From Algirhabdus cladophorae (GTDB lineage Bacteria; Pseudomonadota; Alphaproteobacteria; Rhodobacterales; Rhodobacteraceae): a stretch of 64,000 nt of DNA. The position numbers and the translations under genes are program-made. The notes below the pieces were generated by a model. It was not told where the DNA came from and searched no databases. It saw nothing but the letters and a program-made list of their open reading frames with translations. Location: positions 3,720,001 through 3,784,000 of the forward strand of contig NZ_CP173029.1 in the NCBI RefSeq assembly GCF_044772865.1. Reading direction: 5' to 3'. This document shows, piece after piece, positions 7,636 through 16,373 of the stretch (its first letter is position 1; each line of letters opens with the position of its first letter).

Positions 7636-8316
7636 TTAATCTGCTTCAAAGTAATCGGCGTGCTTTTCGTAAATGTCATCAACCGTACTGTCCAACCGTG
7701 ACAAGTGACGTCGGATGGTTAGGCACAAACCGGCCTCGTCGCCGTTTTCCAGCTGGTCGAGCATTTGCTTATGATCTTCGAGAAGCTCGGGCATCGTGTC
7801 TTTGGCCCCAAGGCTGAGAACACAGAGCCTGTCTACCTTAGCTTTGTTTTCCTGAATGATATCAAAGGCAAACTCAGCATCCGCCACTTGGCACAAGAGT
7901 TGGTGAAAAGTGTAGTCGCTTTTGTGAAACGCGTCTGCGTCACCGCGGGCCACAGCGTCTTCTTGGGTGGCGATACACTCCATCAGTTTCTCGCGCCATT
8001 TTGGCGTCCAGTTGATCAGTGCTTTGCGCAAAACTTCCAATTCGACACTAAGGCGCATGAACCGCGCAGCTGTAATCGCATTCAAAGAAAACTTTTTGAT
8101 CACAGTCGCCTTTTGAGGCCGGATCAGTAAAAGATCGTAGTTGCCCAACCTGCTGAACGCGTCGCGGACCGGTTGACGGGAAACCCCAAATTTTGCAGCG
8201 ATTTCTGCCTCAGAGATTTTGGTGCCGGGCATTAATTGCAGAGTGTTGATTTGCTCATGTAAGTAGTCAAATACAACGTCAGCGCTGGTTTTGCGTTCTT
8301 GCGTTTCTAGTAGCAT
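7636..8316 (-). CDS. GntR-family transcriptional regulator, FadR/FCD subfamily
   Basis: 226 residues from the ATG at 8316 (MLLETQERKTS). A GTG two codons upstream has better spacing to GAGAGG and may be the true start; the longer frame to 8370 begins with TTG and is unlikely. The N-terminal winged helix contains GTKISEAEIAAKFGVSRQPVRDAFSRL, the standard GntR recognition region, and the C-terminus is an all-helical FCD domain with a DYTFH metal/ligand motif. It is divergent from the alginate transporter operon, with a 321-base gap that contains candidate operators, so it is very likely its regulator. Members of this subfamily commonly respond to sugar acids; here the inducer would be an alginate-derived uronate such as DEH or KDG (inference). 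Confidence 0.88.
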   Translation of the reverse strand: MLLETQERKTSADVVFDYLHEQINTLQLMPGTKISEAEIAAKFGVSRQPVRDAFSRLGNYDLLLIRPQKATVIKKFSLNAITAARFMRLSVELEVLRKALINWTPKWREKLMECIATQEDAVARGDADAFHKSDYTFHQLLCQVADAEFAFDIIQENKAKVDRLCVLSLGAKDTMPELLEDHKQMLDQLENGDEAGLCLTIRRHLSRLDSTVDDIYEKHADYFEAD

Positions 8317-8369
8317 CTGCACGGGCAGCCTCTCTTGTCTGTATTTGCTCCTTAGAGCACCTCGGCGCA

Positions 8370-8453
8370 AATTGCTATGCCGGAGGGTATTCTATGTGAC
8401 CTTGCGGAACATGGGGTGAAACCCAGGCCCACGTAAAAAACAGCATAGCAATT
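8370..8453. repeat. Separated 11-bp inverted repeat upstream of the GntR gene
   Basis: AATTGCTATGC (8370-8380) and its exact reverse complement GCATAGCAATT (8443-8453) are 62 bases apart in the regulator side of the intergenic region. The spacing is about six helical turns, so two regulator-bound half sites could loop, or the pair could fold in a transcript. By position it is a candidate operator for autoregulation of the GntR gene. It is seen directly; function is inference. Confidence 0.5.
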
Positions 8454-8504
8454 GCCAATTTCTGTGGTTTTATCGCCTAGCAGAAGTTTTCATTTGCTGA
8501 TTCT

Positions 8505-8522
8505 CAGATACTAGTATACCAG
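8505..8522. promoter_or_regulatory. Candidate GntR operator overlapping a possible -10 box
   Basis: ATACTAGTAT (8508-8517) is a perfect palindrome and overlaps CTAGTATACCAG (8511-8522), a near palindrome of the CTGGTATACCAG kind that FadR-type regulators often bind. A TTGCTG hexamer 15 bases before TATACC could be a weak promoter, which would place the site over the -10 region of the alginate operon, 116 bases before algS. Confidence 0.4.
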
Positions 8523-8637
8523 TTTATGAAATGAAGTCGCGCTTGATCTGATAAGGGCCCTAAAAAGGGATGGCAGTTTAGCCAACGCCAAGATCGAGTT
8601 GCAACATTTCTGCTACGGCAGGCGTTTGGGAGGACGC

Positions 8638-9714
8638 ATGACTGGGGTCACACTTAAAAACATCGTCAAACGCTATGGCGCAATTGAAGTCGTTCACGGC
8701 ATCGATCTGCACGTTGAAGAGAAAGAATTTGTGGTTCTGGTGGGCCCCTCGGGTTGCGGTAAGTCCACAACCCTACGTATGGTTGCGGGTCTCGAAGAGA
8801 TCAGCGGTGGGGACGTCACTATTGATGGCCGCCGTGTAAACCGTATCGCGCCCAAAGACCGCGATGTCGCGATGGTTTTCCAAAACTACGCGCTGTATCC
8901 GCACCTGAACGTGGCCGATAACATGGCGTTCGGGTTGCGCATTCGCCGTATGCCCAAGTCCGAAATTAAGACGACCATTGATGAAGTGGCCCAAATTTTG
9001 GGTCTGACCGAGTATTTGGATCGCCGCCCGGCAGATTTGTCTGGTGGTCAACGCCAGCGTGTCGCCATGGGACGCGCGATTGTCCGTCATCCCAAAGTGT
9101 TTTTGTTTGACGAACCCCTCTCCAACCTTGATGCCAAGCTGCGCACCCAGATGCGGGCCGAGATCAAGCGCTTGCACAACCGTTTGGGGGTCACGTCTGT
9201 TTATGTGACCCACGATCAGGTTGAGGCCATGACATTGGCTGATCGTATCGTTGTGATGAATGATGGCCGGATCGAACAGGTCGGTACGCCGATGGAGCTG
9301 TTCAACAACCCAGTGAACACATTTGTGGCGGGCTTTCTGGGGTCGCCGCCCATGAACCAAGTCAAAGGCGTTTTGACTGAAAATGGTGCCAACATTGGTG
9401 GGTCCGAGATCAAATTGCCCCACAAATTGAATGGCCAAGCTGGGCGCGACGTGATTGTTGGTATTCGGCCTGAGCATGTCACCCTCTCTGCAGGCGAAGC
9501 GACATCACCGCTGCCCGTCAGCCTTGATCTGGTTGAGCCACTCGGCTCTGAGGCGCTATTGCATGCACGCTTTGGTGGGGCCGAGGTTGTGTTCAAAGCT
9601 GAAACCAATGGCGACATCGGGCATCTTTCGGGCGTTGAGCACGTGCATGTTCCGGCCTCGCTGGTCAAGATATTTGACGCAGAAACGGGCCGCGCCATGA
9701 GCTTTGGGGCATAA
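8638..9714 (+). CDS. algS: Alginate ABC transporter ATP-binding protein AlgS-like
   Basis: 358 residues from the ATG at 8638 (GGGAGG upstream); the in-frame TTG at 8599 is rejected. It is a MalK/UgpC-type ATPase: Walker A GPSGCGKSTT (about 35-44), Q-loop in VFQNYALYPH, signature LSGGQRQRV, Walker B VFLFDEPLSNLD, H-loop VYVTHDQVEAM, and a C-terminal TOBE regulatory domain (GIRPEHVTL). It heads an operon with two permeases and an AlgQ-type binding protein that points to alginate oligosaccharides as substrate. Length matches Sphingomonas AlgS (about 360). It acts as a dimer at the inner membrane and energises import. Confidence 0.9.
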   Translation: MTGVTLKNIVKRYGAIEVVHGIDLHVEEKEFVVLVGPSGCGKSTTLRMVAGLEEISGGDVTIDGRRVNRIAPKDRDVAMVFQNYALYPHLNVADNMAFGLRIRRMPKSEIKTTIDEVAQILGLTEYLDRRPADLSGGQRQRVAMGRAIVRHPKVFLFDEPLSNLDAKLRTQMRAEIKRLHNRLGVTSVYVTHDQVEAMTLADRIVVMNDGRIEQVGTPMELFNNPVNTFVAGFLGSPPMNQVKGVLTENGANIGGSEIKLPHKLNGQAGRDVIVGIRPEHVTLSAGEATSPLPVSLDLVEPLGSEALLHARFGGAEVVFKAETNGDIGHLSGVEHVHVPASLVKIFDAETGRAMSFGA

Positions 9715-9717
9715 GCG

Positions 9718-10698
9718 ATGGTCGATCAGACATCATCTTCGGCTGATGCCACCGCCCACAACGACGACAGCACGTCGGTTGTTGATGGGCGCATGGTTCG
9801 AATTTTGGATCACTTCAAACGGGAATGGCAGATCTATGTGATGCTGTTGCCAATGATCATCTGGTTCGTCGTCTTTTTGTACAAGCCAATGTACGGGCTT
9901 CAGGTTGCGTTCAAAGACTACTCGATCTTTCGTGGTGTTGCAGGCAGCCCTTGGGTCGGTTTCGAGCATTTCCAAACGCTGATCTATAGCGAACAGTTTG
10001 GCCGGGCGCTGAAGAACACGTTTATGATCAGTATGCTAAGCCTTTGTTTTGGCTTTCCGGTTCCCATCATTTTGGCGCTGATGTTCAATGAAATCACCAA
10101 TATGATGTTCAAGCGAACGGCGCAGACAATCGTTTATCTGCCCCACTTTATCTCAACCGTGATCATCGCGGGTATTGTGATTACGGCCTTTTCGCCGTCC
10201 GCAGGCATCGTCAATCAGTTCCTGCAATGGCTGGGAATAGATCCGATTTACTTCTTGATCAAACCCGAATGGTTTCGGCCAATTTTCATTGGCTCAGGTA
10301 TTTGGCAGGAGGCGGGCTTTTCTTCGATTGTCTTCCTCGCAGCCATCGCTGGGGTAAACCCGTCGCTCTATGAATCTGCGGTGATTGATGGGGCCAGTCG
10401 TTGGCAAATGATGTGGAAAATTACGCTGCCGTCGATCCTGCCGACGATCATTATCATGCTGATCATTCGGATCGGGAACCTATTGGAAGTTGGGTTCGAG
10501 CTGATCATTTTGCTCTATCAGCCCGCAACCTACGAGACTGCCGACGTCATCAACACCTTCATTTATCGTCAAGGTATTCAAGGCGCGCAATATGACCTTG
10601 CCGCGGCAGCGGGTCTGTTCAACGCCGTGGTGGCCTTTGTGCTGGTGATGACAGCCAACACGGTTTCGCGCCGTCTGTCGAACACGTCGCTGTGGTAA
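9718..10698 (+). CDS. algM1: Alginate ABC transporter permease AlgM1-like
   Basis: 326 residues, three bases after algS. It has about six membrane segments and the binding-protein-dependent transport EAA loop (YESAVIDGASRWQMMWKITLPSILPT). The N-terminus has a long cytoplasmic lead followed by QIYVMLLPMIIWFVVFLYKPMYG, typical of the LplB/AlgM1 subfamily, and the length matches AlgM1 of Sphingomonas (about 324). It pairs with the next gene to form the channel for oligoalginate. Confidence 0.88.
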   Translation: MVDQTSSSADATAHNDDSTSVVDGRMVRILDHFKREWQIYVMLLPMIIWFVVFLYKPMYGLQVAFKDYSIFRGVAGSPWVGFEHFQTLIYSEQFGRALKNTFMISMLSLCFGFPVPIILALMFNEITNMMFKRTAQTIVYLPHFISTVIIAGIVITAFSPSAGIVNQFLQWLGIDPIYFLIKPEWFRPIFIGSGIWQEAGFSSIVFLAAIAGVNPSLYESAVIDGASRWQMMWKITLPSILPTIIIMLIIRIGNLLEVGFELIILLYQPATYETADVINTFIYRQGIQGAQYDLAAAAGLFNAVVAFVLVMTANTVSRRLSNTSLW

Positions 10699-10711
10699 GG
10701 GGAGAGATACA

Positions 10712-11593
10712 ATGGCTAACATGAACCTCTATTCCCGCGGCGACAAAATGTTCGTGCGTTTGAACATGCTACTGATTTTGATTTTTACGATCACAACGCT
10801 GTATCCATTTATCTATATTGCAGCCGTGTCCTTTAGTGATGGGTCTGCGGCCAGTGCGGGTACGGTGTTTTGGCGGCCTATTGGCCTTACCCTGTCGGCA
10901 TATGAATATGTACTGGCAGAGCCACTGTTTTGGTCGTCGTACAAAAACACATTTATCTACACGTTTGGCGGCACCTTCGTCAGCATGTTGATCATTATCC
11001 CGGGGGCCTATGCCCTGTCCAAACCCCAGCTGTTTGGGCGGCGGTATTTTAACCTCTTTGTGGCGTTTACCATGTGGTTCAATGCAGGTCTGATCCCGTT
11101 CTTCCTGAACATGCGCGATCTGAACCTGATGGACAGCTATTTCGGCCTGATCATCGCATTCGCGTGTAACGCGTTCAACATTATCCTGCTGCGTAATTTC
11201 TTTGAATCGATACCGCAATCGTTCGAGGAAGCCGCACGCATGGATGGCGCAAACGAGTTTCAGGTGCTGTGGAAGGTCTACATGCCCTTGTCCAAACCTG
11301 CTTTGGCCACAATCATTCTGTTTTGCATGGTGGCCCGTTGGAATGGCTTTTTCTGGGCCATGGTTTTGCTCAAGGACGAGCAGAAGATCCCGCTACAAGT
11401 TTATCTGCGTCAGGTCATTGCGACCCTTGCAGATGATGAAGAATTCGGAATGTCGATAATGGATTCCGTTTATTCGGTTGAAACGGTGACAGCGGCGATC
11501 ATGGTGTGTTCCATTATCCCCGTGATCCTGTTTTACCCGTTCATCCAGAAGTACTTTAACAAAGGCATCATGCTTGGTGGTGTCAAAGAATAA
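10712..11593 (+). CDS. algM2: Alginate ABC transporter permease AlgM2-like
   Basis: 293 residues with GGGGAGAG upstream, the same length as Sphingomonas AlgM2. It contains about six membrane segments and the EAA motif (FEEAARMDGANEFQVLWKVY), with the LplC-like opening LILIFTITTLYPFIYIAAVSFSDG. It forms the heterodimeric channel with the preceding permease. The operon continues 43 bases later with the binding protein. Confidence 0.88.
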   Translation: MANMNLYSRGDKMFVRLNMLLILIFTITTLYPFIYIAAVSFSDGSAASAGTVFWRPIGLTLSAYEYVLAEPLFWSSYKNTFIYTFGGTFVSMLIIIPGAYALSKPQLFGRRYFNLFVAFTMWFNAGLIPFFLNMRDLNLMDSYFGLIIAFACNAFNIILLRNFFESIPQSFEEAARMDGANEFQVLWKVYMPLSKPALATIILFCMVARWNGFFWAMVLLKDEQKIPLQVYLRQVIATLADDEEFGMSIMDSVYSVETVTAAIMVCSIIPVILFYPFIQKYFNKGIMLGGVKE

Positions 11594-11636
11594 CAAAAGC
11601 AAAACCAAGATAGGAAAGCGTTTAAGGGAGGAAATT

Positions 11637-13178
11637 ATGCGCATTCAAACAATCCTGGCAGCGGCGTTGCTGTCAACATCCATGACCGTGCCTGCCCTGG
11701 CAGATGGTCATCTTATGGTCACAGACGAACCGATCGAACTGACGGTACACCTGCACAACAAACGCTATTTCTATGATGAGAACTGGCCTGTTGAGCAAGC
11801 CGCGCGCAAACTGACTGGCGTGTCCTTGAAGGGTGCGACGTTCGGCACGAACACACCCAGCTCGAAAGAGGCGCACAACTTGATGTTGGCCTCAGGCGAC
11901 ATCCCGCACATCGTGGGTGGTGACAAGATCAAAGACATGGTCAACGAATATGGCCCACAAGGCGCGTTTGTTCCATTGAACGACCTGATCGAAGAGCATG
12001 CGCCAAACATCAAAGCCTTCTTTGACAAATACCCAGAAAAGCAAGCAGCGGTGTCTTCTTTTGACGGCAACCTCTACTACATCCCGTATCTGCCCGATGG
12101 TAAATACGGCCGGGCTTACTGGATGCGTCAGGATTGGCTGGACGCGCTGGGCTTGGAAGTTCCAAACAATGTAGATGAGCTTTACGAAGTTCTGACAGCA
12201 TTCCGCAACAACGATCCAAACGGCAATGGCATCAAAGACGAAGTTCCGTTCTTTGCGCGTCAGTGGCCAGAAGTGCTGCGTCTTGTGACACTTTGGGACG
12301 GGCGTTCCTCGGGTTCCGACACATACCACGACTTCGTTGTTTTGGATGGCAAAGTCACACACGGCTATGCCGGTGAAGGCTACCGTGAAGGCATCAAGAA
12401 CATTGCCAAATGGTACCAAGAAGGCCTGATCGACGCAGAAGTTTTCACACGCGGCTCGTCTGCTCGGGAATATCTGTTGTCTGAAAACCTTGGTGGTATG
12501 ACACACGATTGGTTCGCATCGACTTCGGGTTATAACCCCAAGTTGCGCGACAAGATCGAAGGTTTCGATCTGGCAGTGATCGCACCACCTGCGTCCATCT
12601 CGGGCGTGCGTATGGCCGAACACCGTCGTATTCCGGTAAAACCAGATGGCTGGGCGATTGCGCACACCAACCCTGATCCTGTGACAACGATCAAGTATTT
12701 CGACTTCTACTTCACTGAAGAAGGCCGCCGTTTGGCCAACTTCGGCATCGAAGGCGAACAGTACGACATGGTCGACGGCAAGCCGATCTTCAAGAAAGAG
12801 TTCATGGAGGCCGGTCCGGTAAACAGCCAACTCTATCAGGTGGGTTCTCAGGTTCAGCGTGGCTACTTCCAGGACTTCGGTTACGAAATCCAATGGACAA
12901 ACCCAAGCGCTGTACGTGGTATCAATCTATATGATGCTGGCGACTACTTGGTAGATCAGTTCTTGGGCGTTGCATTCAACGAGCAAGAGCAAGGTGTCTA
13001 CGACAAAAAATGGAGCCAAGTGCGCGACTACATGCTTGAAAAGCAGCAGGCATGGATCTTGGGTTCTGCTGACGTCGAAGCCGAGTGGGACGATTACATG
13101 GCCACACTCGACAAGATGGGCTTCAACGACGTTCTTGACGCGATGAACTCGGCCTACACCCGTCAATACGGCGGTTAA
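11637..13178 (+). CDS. algQ: Alginate oligosaccharide-binding protein AlgQ-like
   Basis: 513 residues from the ATG at 11637 (GGGAGGAAATT upstream); an ORF start 21 codons earlier overlaps algM2 and lacks a site. A signal peptide (MRIQTILAAALLSTS...ALA) precedes a large class-F binding fold. It matches the sequence I remember for Sphingomonas AlgQ1/AlgQ2 along its length: DENWPV, MLASGDIPHIVGGD, GAFVPLNDLI, RSSGSD, LGGMTHDWFAST, KPDGWAI, KYFDFYF. DPNGNGIKDE (193-202) corresponds to the calcium-binding loop of AlgQ2. Function: periplasmic capture of alginate oligosaccharides for AlgSM1M2. Confidence 0.92.
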   Translation: MRIQTILAAALLSTSMTVPALADGHLMVTDEPIELTVHLHNKRYFYDENWPVEQAARKLTGVSLKGATFGTNTPSSKEAHNLMLASGDIPHIVGGDKIKDMVNEYGPQGAFVPLNDLIEEHAPNIKAFFDKYPEKQAAVSSFDGNLYYIPYLPDGKYGRAYWMRQDWLDALGLEVPNNVDELYEVLTAFRNNDPNGNGIKDEVPFFARQWPEVLRLVTLWDGRSSGSDTYHDFVVLDGKVTHGYAGEGYREGIKNIAKWYQEGLIDAEVFTRGSSAREYLLSENLGGMTHDWFASTSGYNPKLRDKIEGFDLAVIAPPASISGVRMAEHRRIPVKPDGWAIAHTNPDPVTTIKYFDFYFTEEGRRLANFGIEGEQYDMVDGKPIFKKEFMEAGPVNSQLYQVGSQVQRGYFQDFGYEIQWTNPSAVRGINLYDAGDYLVDQFLGVAFNEQEQGVYDKKWSQVRDYMLEKQQAWILGSADVEAEWDDYMATLDKMGFNDVLDAMNSAYTRQYGG

Positions 13179-13193
13179 TACACTCACGAAACC

Positions 13194-13221
13194 GGAGGCG
13201 CCGCCAGTGTGTGGCGCCTCC
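13194..13221 (+). terminator. Intercistronic hairpin after algQ
   Basis: A perfect 9-bp stem GGAGGCGCC / GGCGCCTCC with a 10-base loop is followed by ACTTTTCCC. It lies between algQ and the lyase gene, so it probably works as an attenuating terminator or as a 3' stabiliser that keeps binding-protein mRNA in excess over the lyase message. Confidence 0.7.
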
Positions 13222-13261
13222 ACTTTTCCCACAAAAATCTGCCCGAAGGTGCTGCTACCCT

Positions 13262-15604
13262 ATGTCAGCGACTACAATTCCTACGTCTGAACGTCCGCCT
13301 CTTGATCAACCCAAAGCAGGCCGGTTGAACATCCAATATGGCCCGGATGCAAGCACCGAGATTGCAGAAAACCCACCACGGTTCACATGGCTCCCTGTGA
13401 TCGAAGACGAGGCGCTTTATGTTCTTCGGCTCTCGCAGTCCGCTAATTTTCCCGATGCAGACACCCGTCTGATCCCCGCCTTACCCCTGAATTTCCATAC
13501 GCCCGAAGCGCCGCTTGATACGGGTGCGTGGTATTGGAGCTATGCGGTGTGGTCGGCCGAAACCAATGCACCTGCCACCGCATGGAGTAAGACACGCAGT
13601 TTCGATGTGGCCGACAGCCTGCCGCAAACTCCACTGCCCTCGCGGACCGATCGCTATGCAACGGTCGATATGACCCACCCGCGGTTGTGGTTGTCGCCTG
13701 CGAAATTGAAGACCTTCCAAAAAGACATTGGCAAAGACCCCAGTCATTGCAGTTGGGATGTGTTCTATGAAAAATCTGTGGCACCGTGGATGGACCGCGA
13801 TGTGATGACAGAACCGGAAGGTTACCCAAATCATCAACGCGTCGCGCCGATCTGGCGTTCGACTTATATTGCCTGTCAGGAACTGCTCTATGCCATCCGA
13901 CATTTGGCCGTGGGAGGCAAAGTCACCCAAGATGCCGCCATGTTGGCCCGCGCCAAGGAATGGTTGTTAGAAGCAGCCACTTGGAACCCTGAAGGCACCA
14001 CATCACGTGGCTATACAGACGAATGGGCGTTTCGGGTCAACCTTGCTTTGGCATGGGGTTATGACTGGCTGCATGATCAACTGTCTGACGAAGAACGCGA
14101 CGCGGTCAAAACGGCCCTGCTTGCGCGCACACGGCAAACCGCAGATCACTTGATCAAACATGCCAACATCCATCTGTTCCCCTTTGACAGCCACGCTGTG
14201 CGTGCCGTGTCAGCGGTTCTGGTGCCTTCAGCGATTGCCTTGTTAGACGAAGTGGACGAGGCCCGCGATTGGTTGGATTATTCCATTGAATTTCTGTCGA
14301 CGGTCTATTCCCCTTGGGGCGACAGTGATGGGGGCTGGGCCGAGGGGCCACATTACTGGATGACTGGGATGGCCTATTTGATTGATGCGGCCAATCTGCT
14401 CAAGTCATTCTGCGGATACGATCTATATCAGCGTCCGTTCTTCCAGAATACGGGTGACTTTCCGCTTTATACCAAAGCGCCGGACACGCGCCGCGCGACC
14501 TTCGGCGATGACAGCACAATGGGCGACCTGCCCTGTCTCAAGATCGGGTACAACCTGCGCCAATATGCAGGCGTCACGGGCCAAGGGGCCTATGCGTGGT
14601 ATTACGACGAGATCAAGCGCAACGACCAAGGCACCGAAATGGAGTTCTACAACTGGGGTTGGTGGGACTTTAACTTTGATGAAATGGTCTACCTGCACGA
14701 TTTTGGTGCGGTCGAGGCCACATCGCCTTCAGAACTGCCCACGCTCAAGTGGTTCAAAGGGGTCGGATGGACAGCCATCCAGCACAAAATGGATGTACCG
14801 GACGAGCATATTCAGTTTGTGATGAAATCCTCGCCCTTTGGGTCTATCAGCCACAGCCACGGGGATCAAAACGCGTTTTGCCTTGCCGGGTTTGGTGAAG
14901 ATCTGGCGATCCAATCTGGACATTATGTGGCGTTCAACTCGACAATGCACCAGAACTGGCGCCGTCAAACGCGGTCAAAGAACGCCATTTTGATCAACGG
15001 CAATGGCCAATATGCGGGTAAGGACAAAGCGCAGGCAATGCGCTCGACCGGTAAAATCATCAACGCCGAAACCCGTGAAGATCATGTCTACATCCAAGGC
15101 GACGCCACCGAGGCCTATAAATCTTTGACGCCTCAGGTGACCCAAGCGCTGCGCGATGTCTATTTCGTCAATGACAGTTATTTTGTGATCGTCGATGCTG
15201 TGGACGCGTCTGAGCCCGTTGATCTGACGTGGTTGCTGCACGCCAATGCGCCAATGTCTTTGGGCGATACGACGTTCCGCTATACTGGTGAAAAGGCGGG
15301 CTTTTATGGTCAGTTCCTCTGGTCTGAGGCCGGTGCAGGAACGCTGTCGCAAACAACAGGGTTCCCAGATGTAGACGAGGCCGACTACAAGGACTTGCCC
15401 GTCAGCACCTGCCTGCACGCCAAGTTCCCAAAAGCCATTCGACACCGCGTCGCGACCTTATTGGTGCCCTATTCCCTGTCGGCCCCCAAGCGCGTCTTTA
15501 GCTTCTTGGATGACCAAGGTTATGACTGCGATTTGTATTTTACTGACGCCGACGAACGCAGTTTCAAAGTCACCGTGCCTAAAACATTTGATGTTGGGCG
15601 ATAA
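13262..15604 (+). CDS. Exo-type oligoalginate lyase, polysaccharide lyase family 15
   Basis: 780 residues from the ATG at 13262; a GTG 17 codons upstream falls in the hairpin. No signal peptide, so it is cytoplasmic, as expected for a lyase acting on imported oligosaccharides. It matches remembered Agrobacterium Atu3025 (PL15, 776 residues) throughout: ENPPRFTWLP, THPRLWLSPAKL, GGWAEGPHYWMTGMAYLI, YQRPFFQNTG, FGDDSTMGDLP, SHSHGDQNAF, NWRRQTRSKNA, VNDSYFVIVD. The N-terminal small beta domain is followed by an (alpha/alpha) barrel and a C-terminal beta-sandwich of heparinase II/III type. The His in FDSHAV, Tyr in GPHYWM and His in SHSHGDQ lie where the catalytic residues should be. Product: 4-deoxy-L-erythro-5-hexoseulose uronate after ring opening. 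Confidence 0.92.
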   Translation: MSATTIPTSERPPLDQPKAGRLNIQYGPDASTEIAENPPRFTWLPVIEDEALYVLRLSQSANFPDADTRLIPALPLNFHTPEAPLDTGAWYWSYAVWSAETNAPATAWSKTRSFDVADSLPQTPLPSRTDRYATVDMTHPRLWLSPAKLKTFQKDIGKDPSHCSWDVFYEKSVAPWMDRDVMTEPEGYPNHQRVAPIWRSTYIACQELLYAIRHLAVGGKVTQDAAMLARAKEWLLEAATWNPEGTTSRGYTDEWAFRVNLALAWGYDWLHDQLSDEERDAVKTALLARTRQTADHLIKHANIHLFPFDSHAVRAVSAVLVPSAIALLDEVDEARDWLDYSIEFLSTVYSPWGDSDGGWAEGPHYWMTGMAYLIDAANLLKSFCGYDLYQRPFFQNTGDFPLYTKAPDTRRATFGDDSTMGDLPCLKIGYNLRQYAGVTGQGAYAWYYDEIKRNDQGTEMEFYNWGWWDFNFDEMVYLHDFGAVEATSPSELPTLKWFKGVGWTAIQHKMDVPDEHIQFVMKSSPFGSISHSHGDQNAFCLAGFGEDLAIQSGHYVAFNSTMHQNWRRQTRSKNAILINGNGQYAGKDKAQAMRSTGKIINAETREDHVYIQGDATEAYKSLTPQVTQALRDVYFVNDSYFVIVDAVDASEPVDLTWLLHANAPMSLGDTTFRYTGEKAGFYGQFLWSEAGAGTLSQTTGFPDVDEADYKDLPVSTCLHAKFPKAIRHRVATLLVPYSLSAPKRVFSFLDDQGYDCDLYFTDADERSFKVTVPKTFDVGR

Positions 15605-15626
15605 CCAAAATGCATAAGGAAAAGCC

Positions 15627-16370
15627 ATGAACCTGATAGGAAAAACAGCGATTGTAACGGGCGGTGGGCGTGACATTGGACGGGCTTGTGCCCTGCGCCT
15701 TGCAGCCCTTGGTGCGAATGTGGCGATCAATTATCATTCGTCCTCGGAAGGGGCTGACAGTGCTGTGGCCGAGATCACAGCACAGGGCGGCAAAGCTTTT
15801 GCGATGCAAGGCGATCTGACCGATGCAGGCGACGTGAAAGCCTTTGTAGATCGCGCCGCCTCTGAATTGGGTGGGGTCGACATTTTGGTCAACAACACTG
15901 GTGGCCTTGTGGCCCGTGTGAAGGTTGCTGAAATGTCGTTGGAACACTGGCAAAAGGTGATGGACGTGAACCTGACGACGGCCTTTTTGATGACCAATGC
16001 GGCCCTTCAGCATATGACTAAGGGTGCGATCATTAATATCGTGTCCCAAGCCGCACGCGATGGTGGTGGTCCCGGTGCCACGGCCTATGCGGCGTCAAAA
16101 GGGGCTATGTTGACCTGGACCCGTGGTTTGGCCAAGGAACTAGGTCCCGATATCCGCGCAAATGGCCTGTGCCCGGGCATGATCGACACGGACTTCCACA
16201 ATGTCTTTACCAAAGATGAAGTGCGCAAAAACGTGGCCAATGCGACACCGCTGAAGCGTGAAGGCGCGCCGGAAGACGTGGCAAACCTCGTGGCCTACCT
16301 TGTGTCTGACGAGGCCGCGTTCATCACGGGTGCAAATGTTGATATCAATGGCGGTATTTTGTTCTCGTAA
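15627..16370 (+). CDS. SDR oxidoreductase, probable DEH (ketouronate) reductase
   Basis: 247 residues, AAGGAAAAG upstream, 22 bases after the lyase. Classical short-chain dehydrogenase: TGGGRDIGRACALRLA cofactor motif (a TGxxxxIG variant), NNTGG in place of NNAG, catalytic YAASK with an upstream Ser (NIVSQAAR), and C-terminal TGANVDINGG. In Agrobacterium the gene beside Atu3025 is a DEH reductase, which reduces DEH to 2-keto-3-deoxygluconate, and position here suggests the same. The exact substrate cannot be read from sequence; a generic 3-oxoacyl reductase annotation would be less informative. Confidence 0.82.
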   Translation: MNLIGKTAIVTGGGRDIGRACALRLAALGANVAINYHSSSEGADSAVAEITAQGGKAFAMQGDLTDAGDVKAFVDRAASELGGVDILVNNTGGLVARVKVAEMSLEHWQKVMDVNLTTAFLMTNAALQHMTKGAIINIVSQAARDGGGPGATAYAASKGAMLTWTRGLAKELGPDIRANGLCPGMIDTDFHNVFTKDEVRKNVANATPLKREGAPEDVANLVAYLVSDEAAFITGANVDINGGILFS

Positions 16371-16373
16371 CGC

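Noticed and set aside
8317..8370. Longer start for the GntR regulator
   Set aside because: The extension starts at a TTG and adds residues that do not fit the family.
11892..12893. 333-codon frame on the minus strand
   Set aside because: Antisense to the AlgQ-like gene, which is recognised along its whole length.
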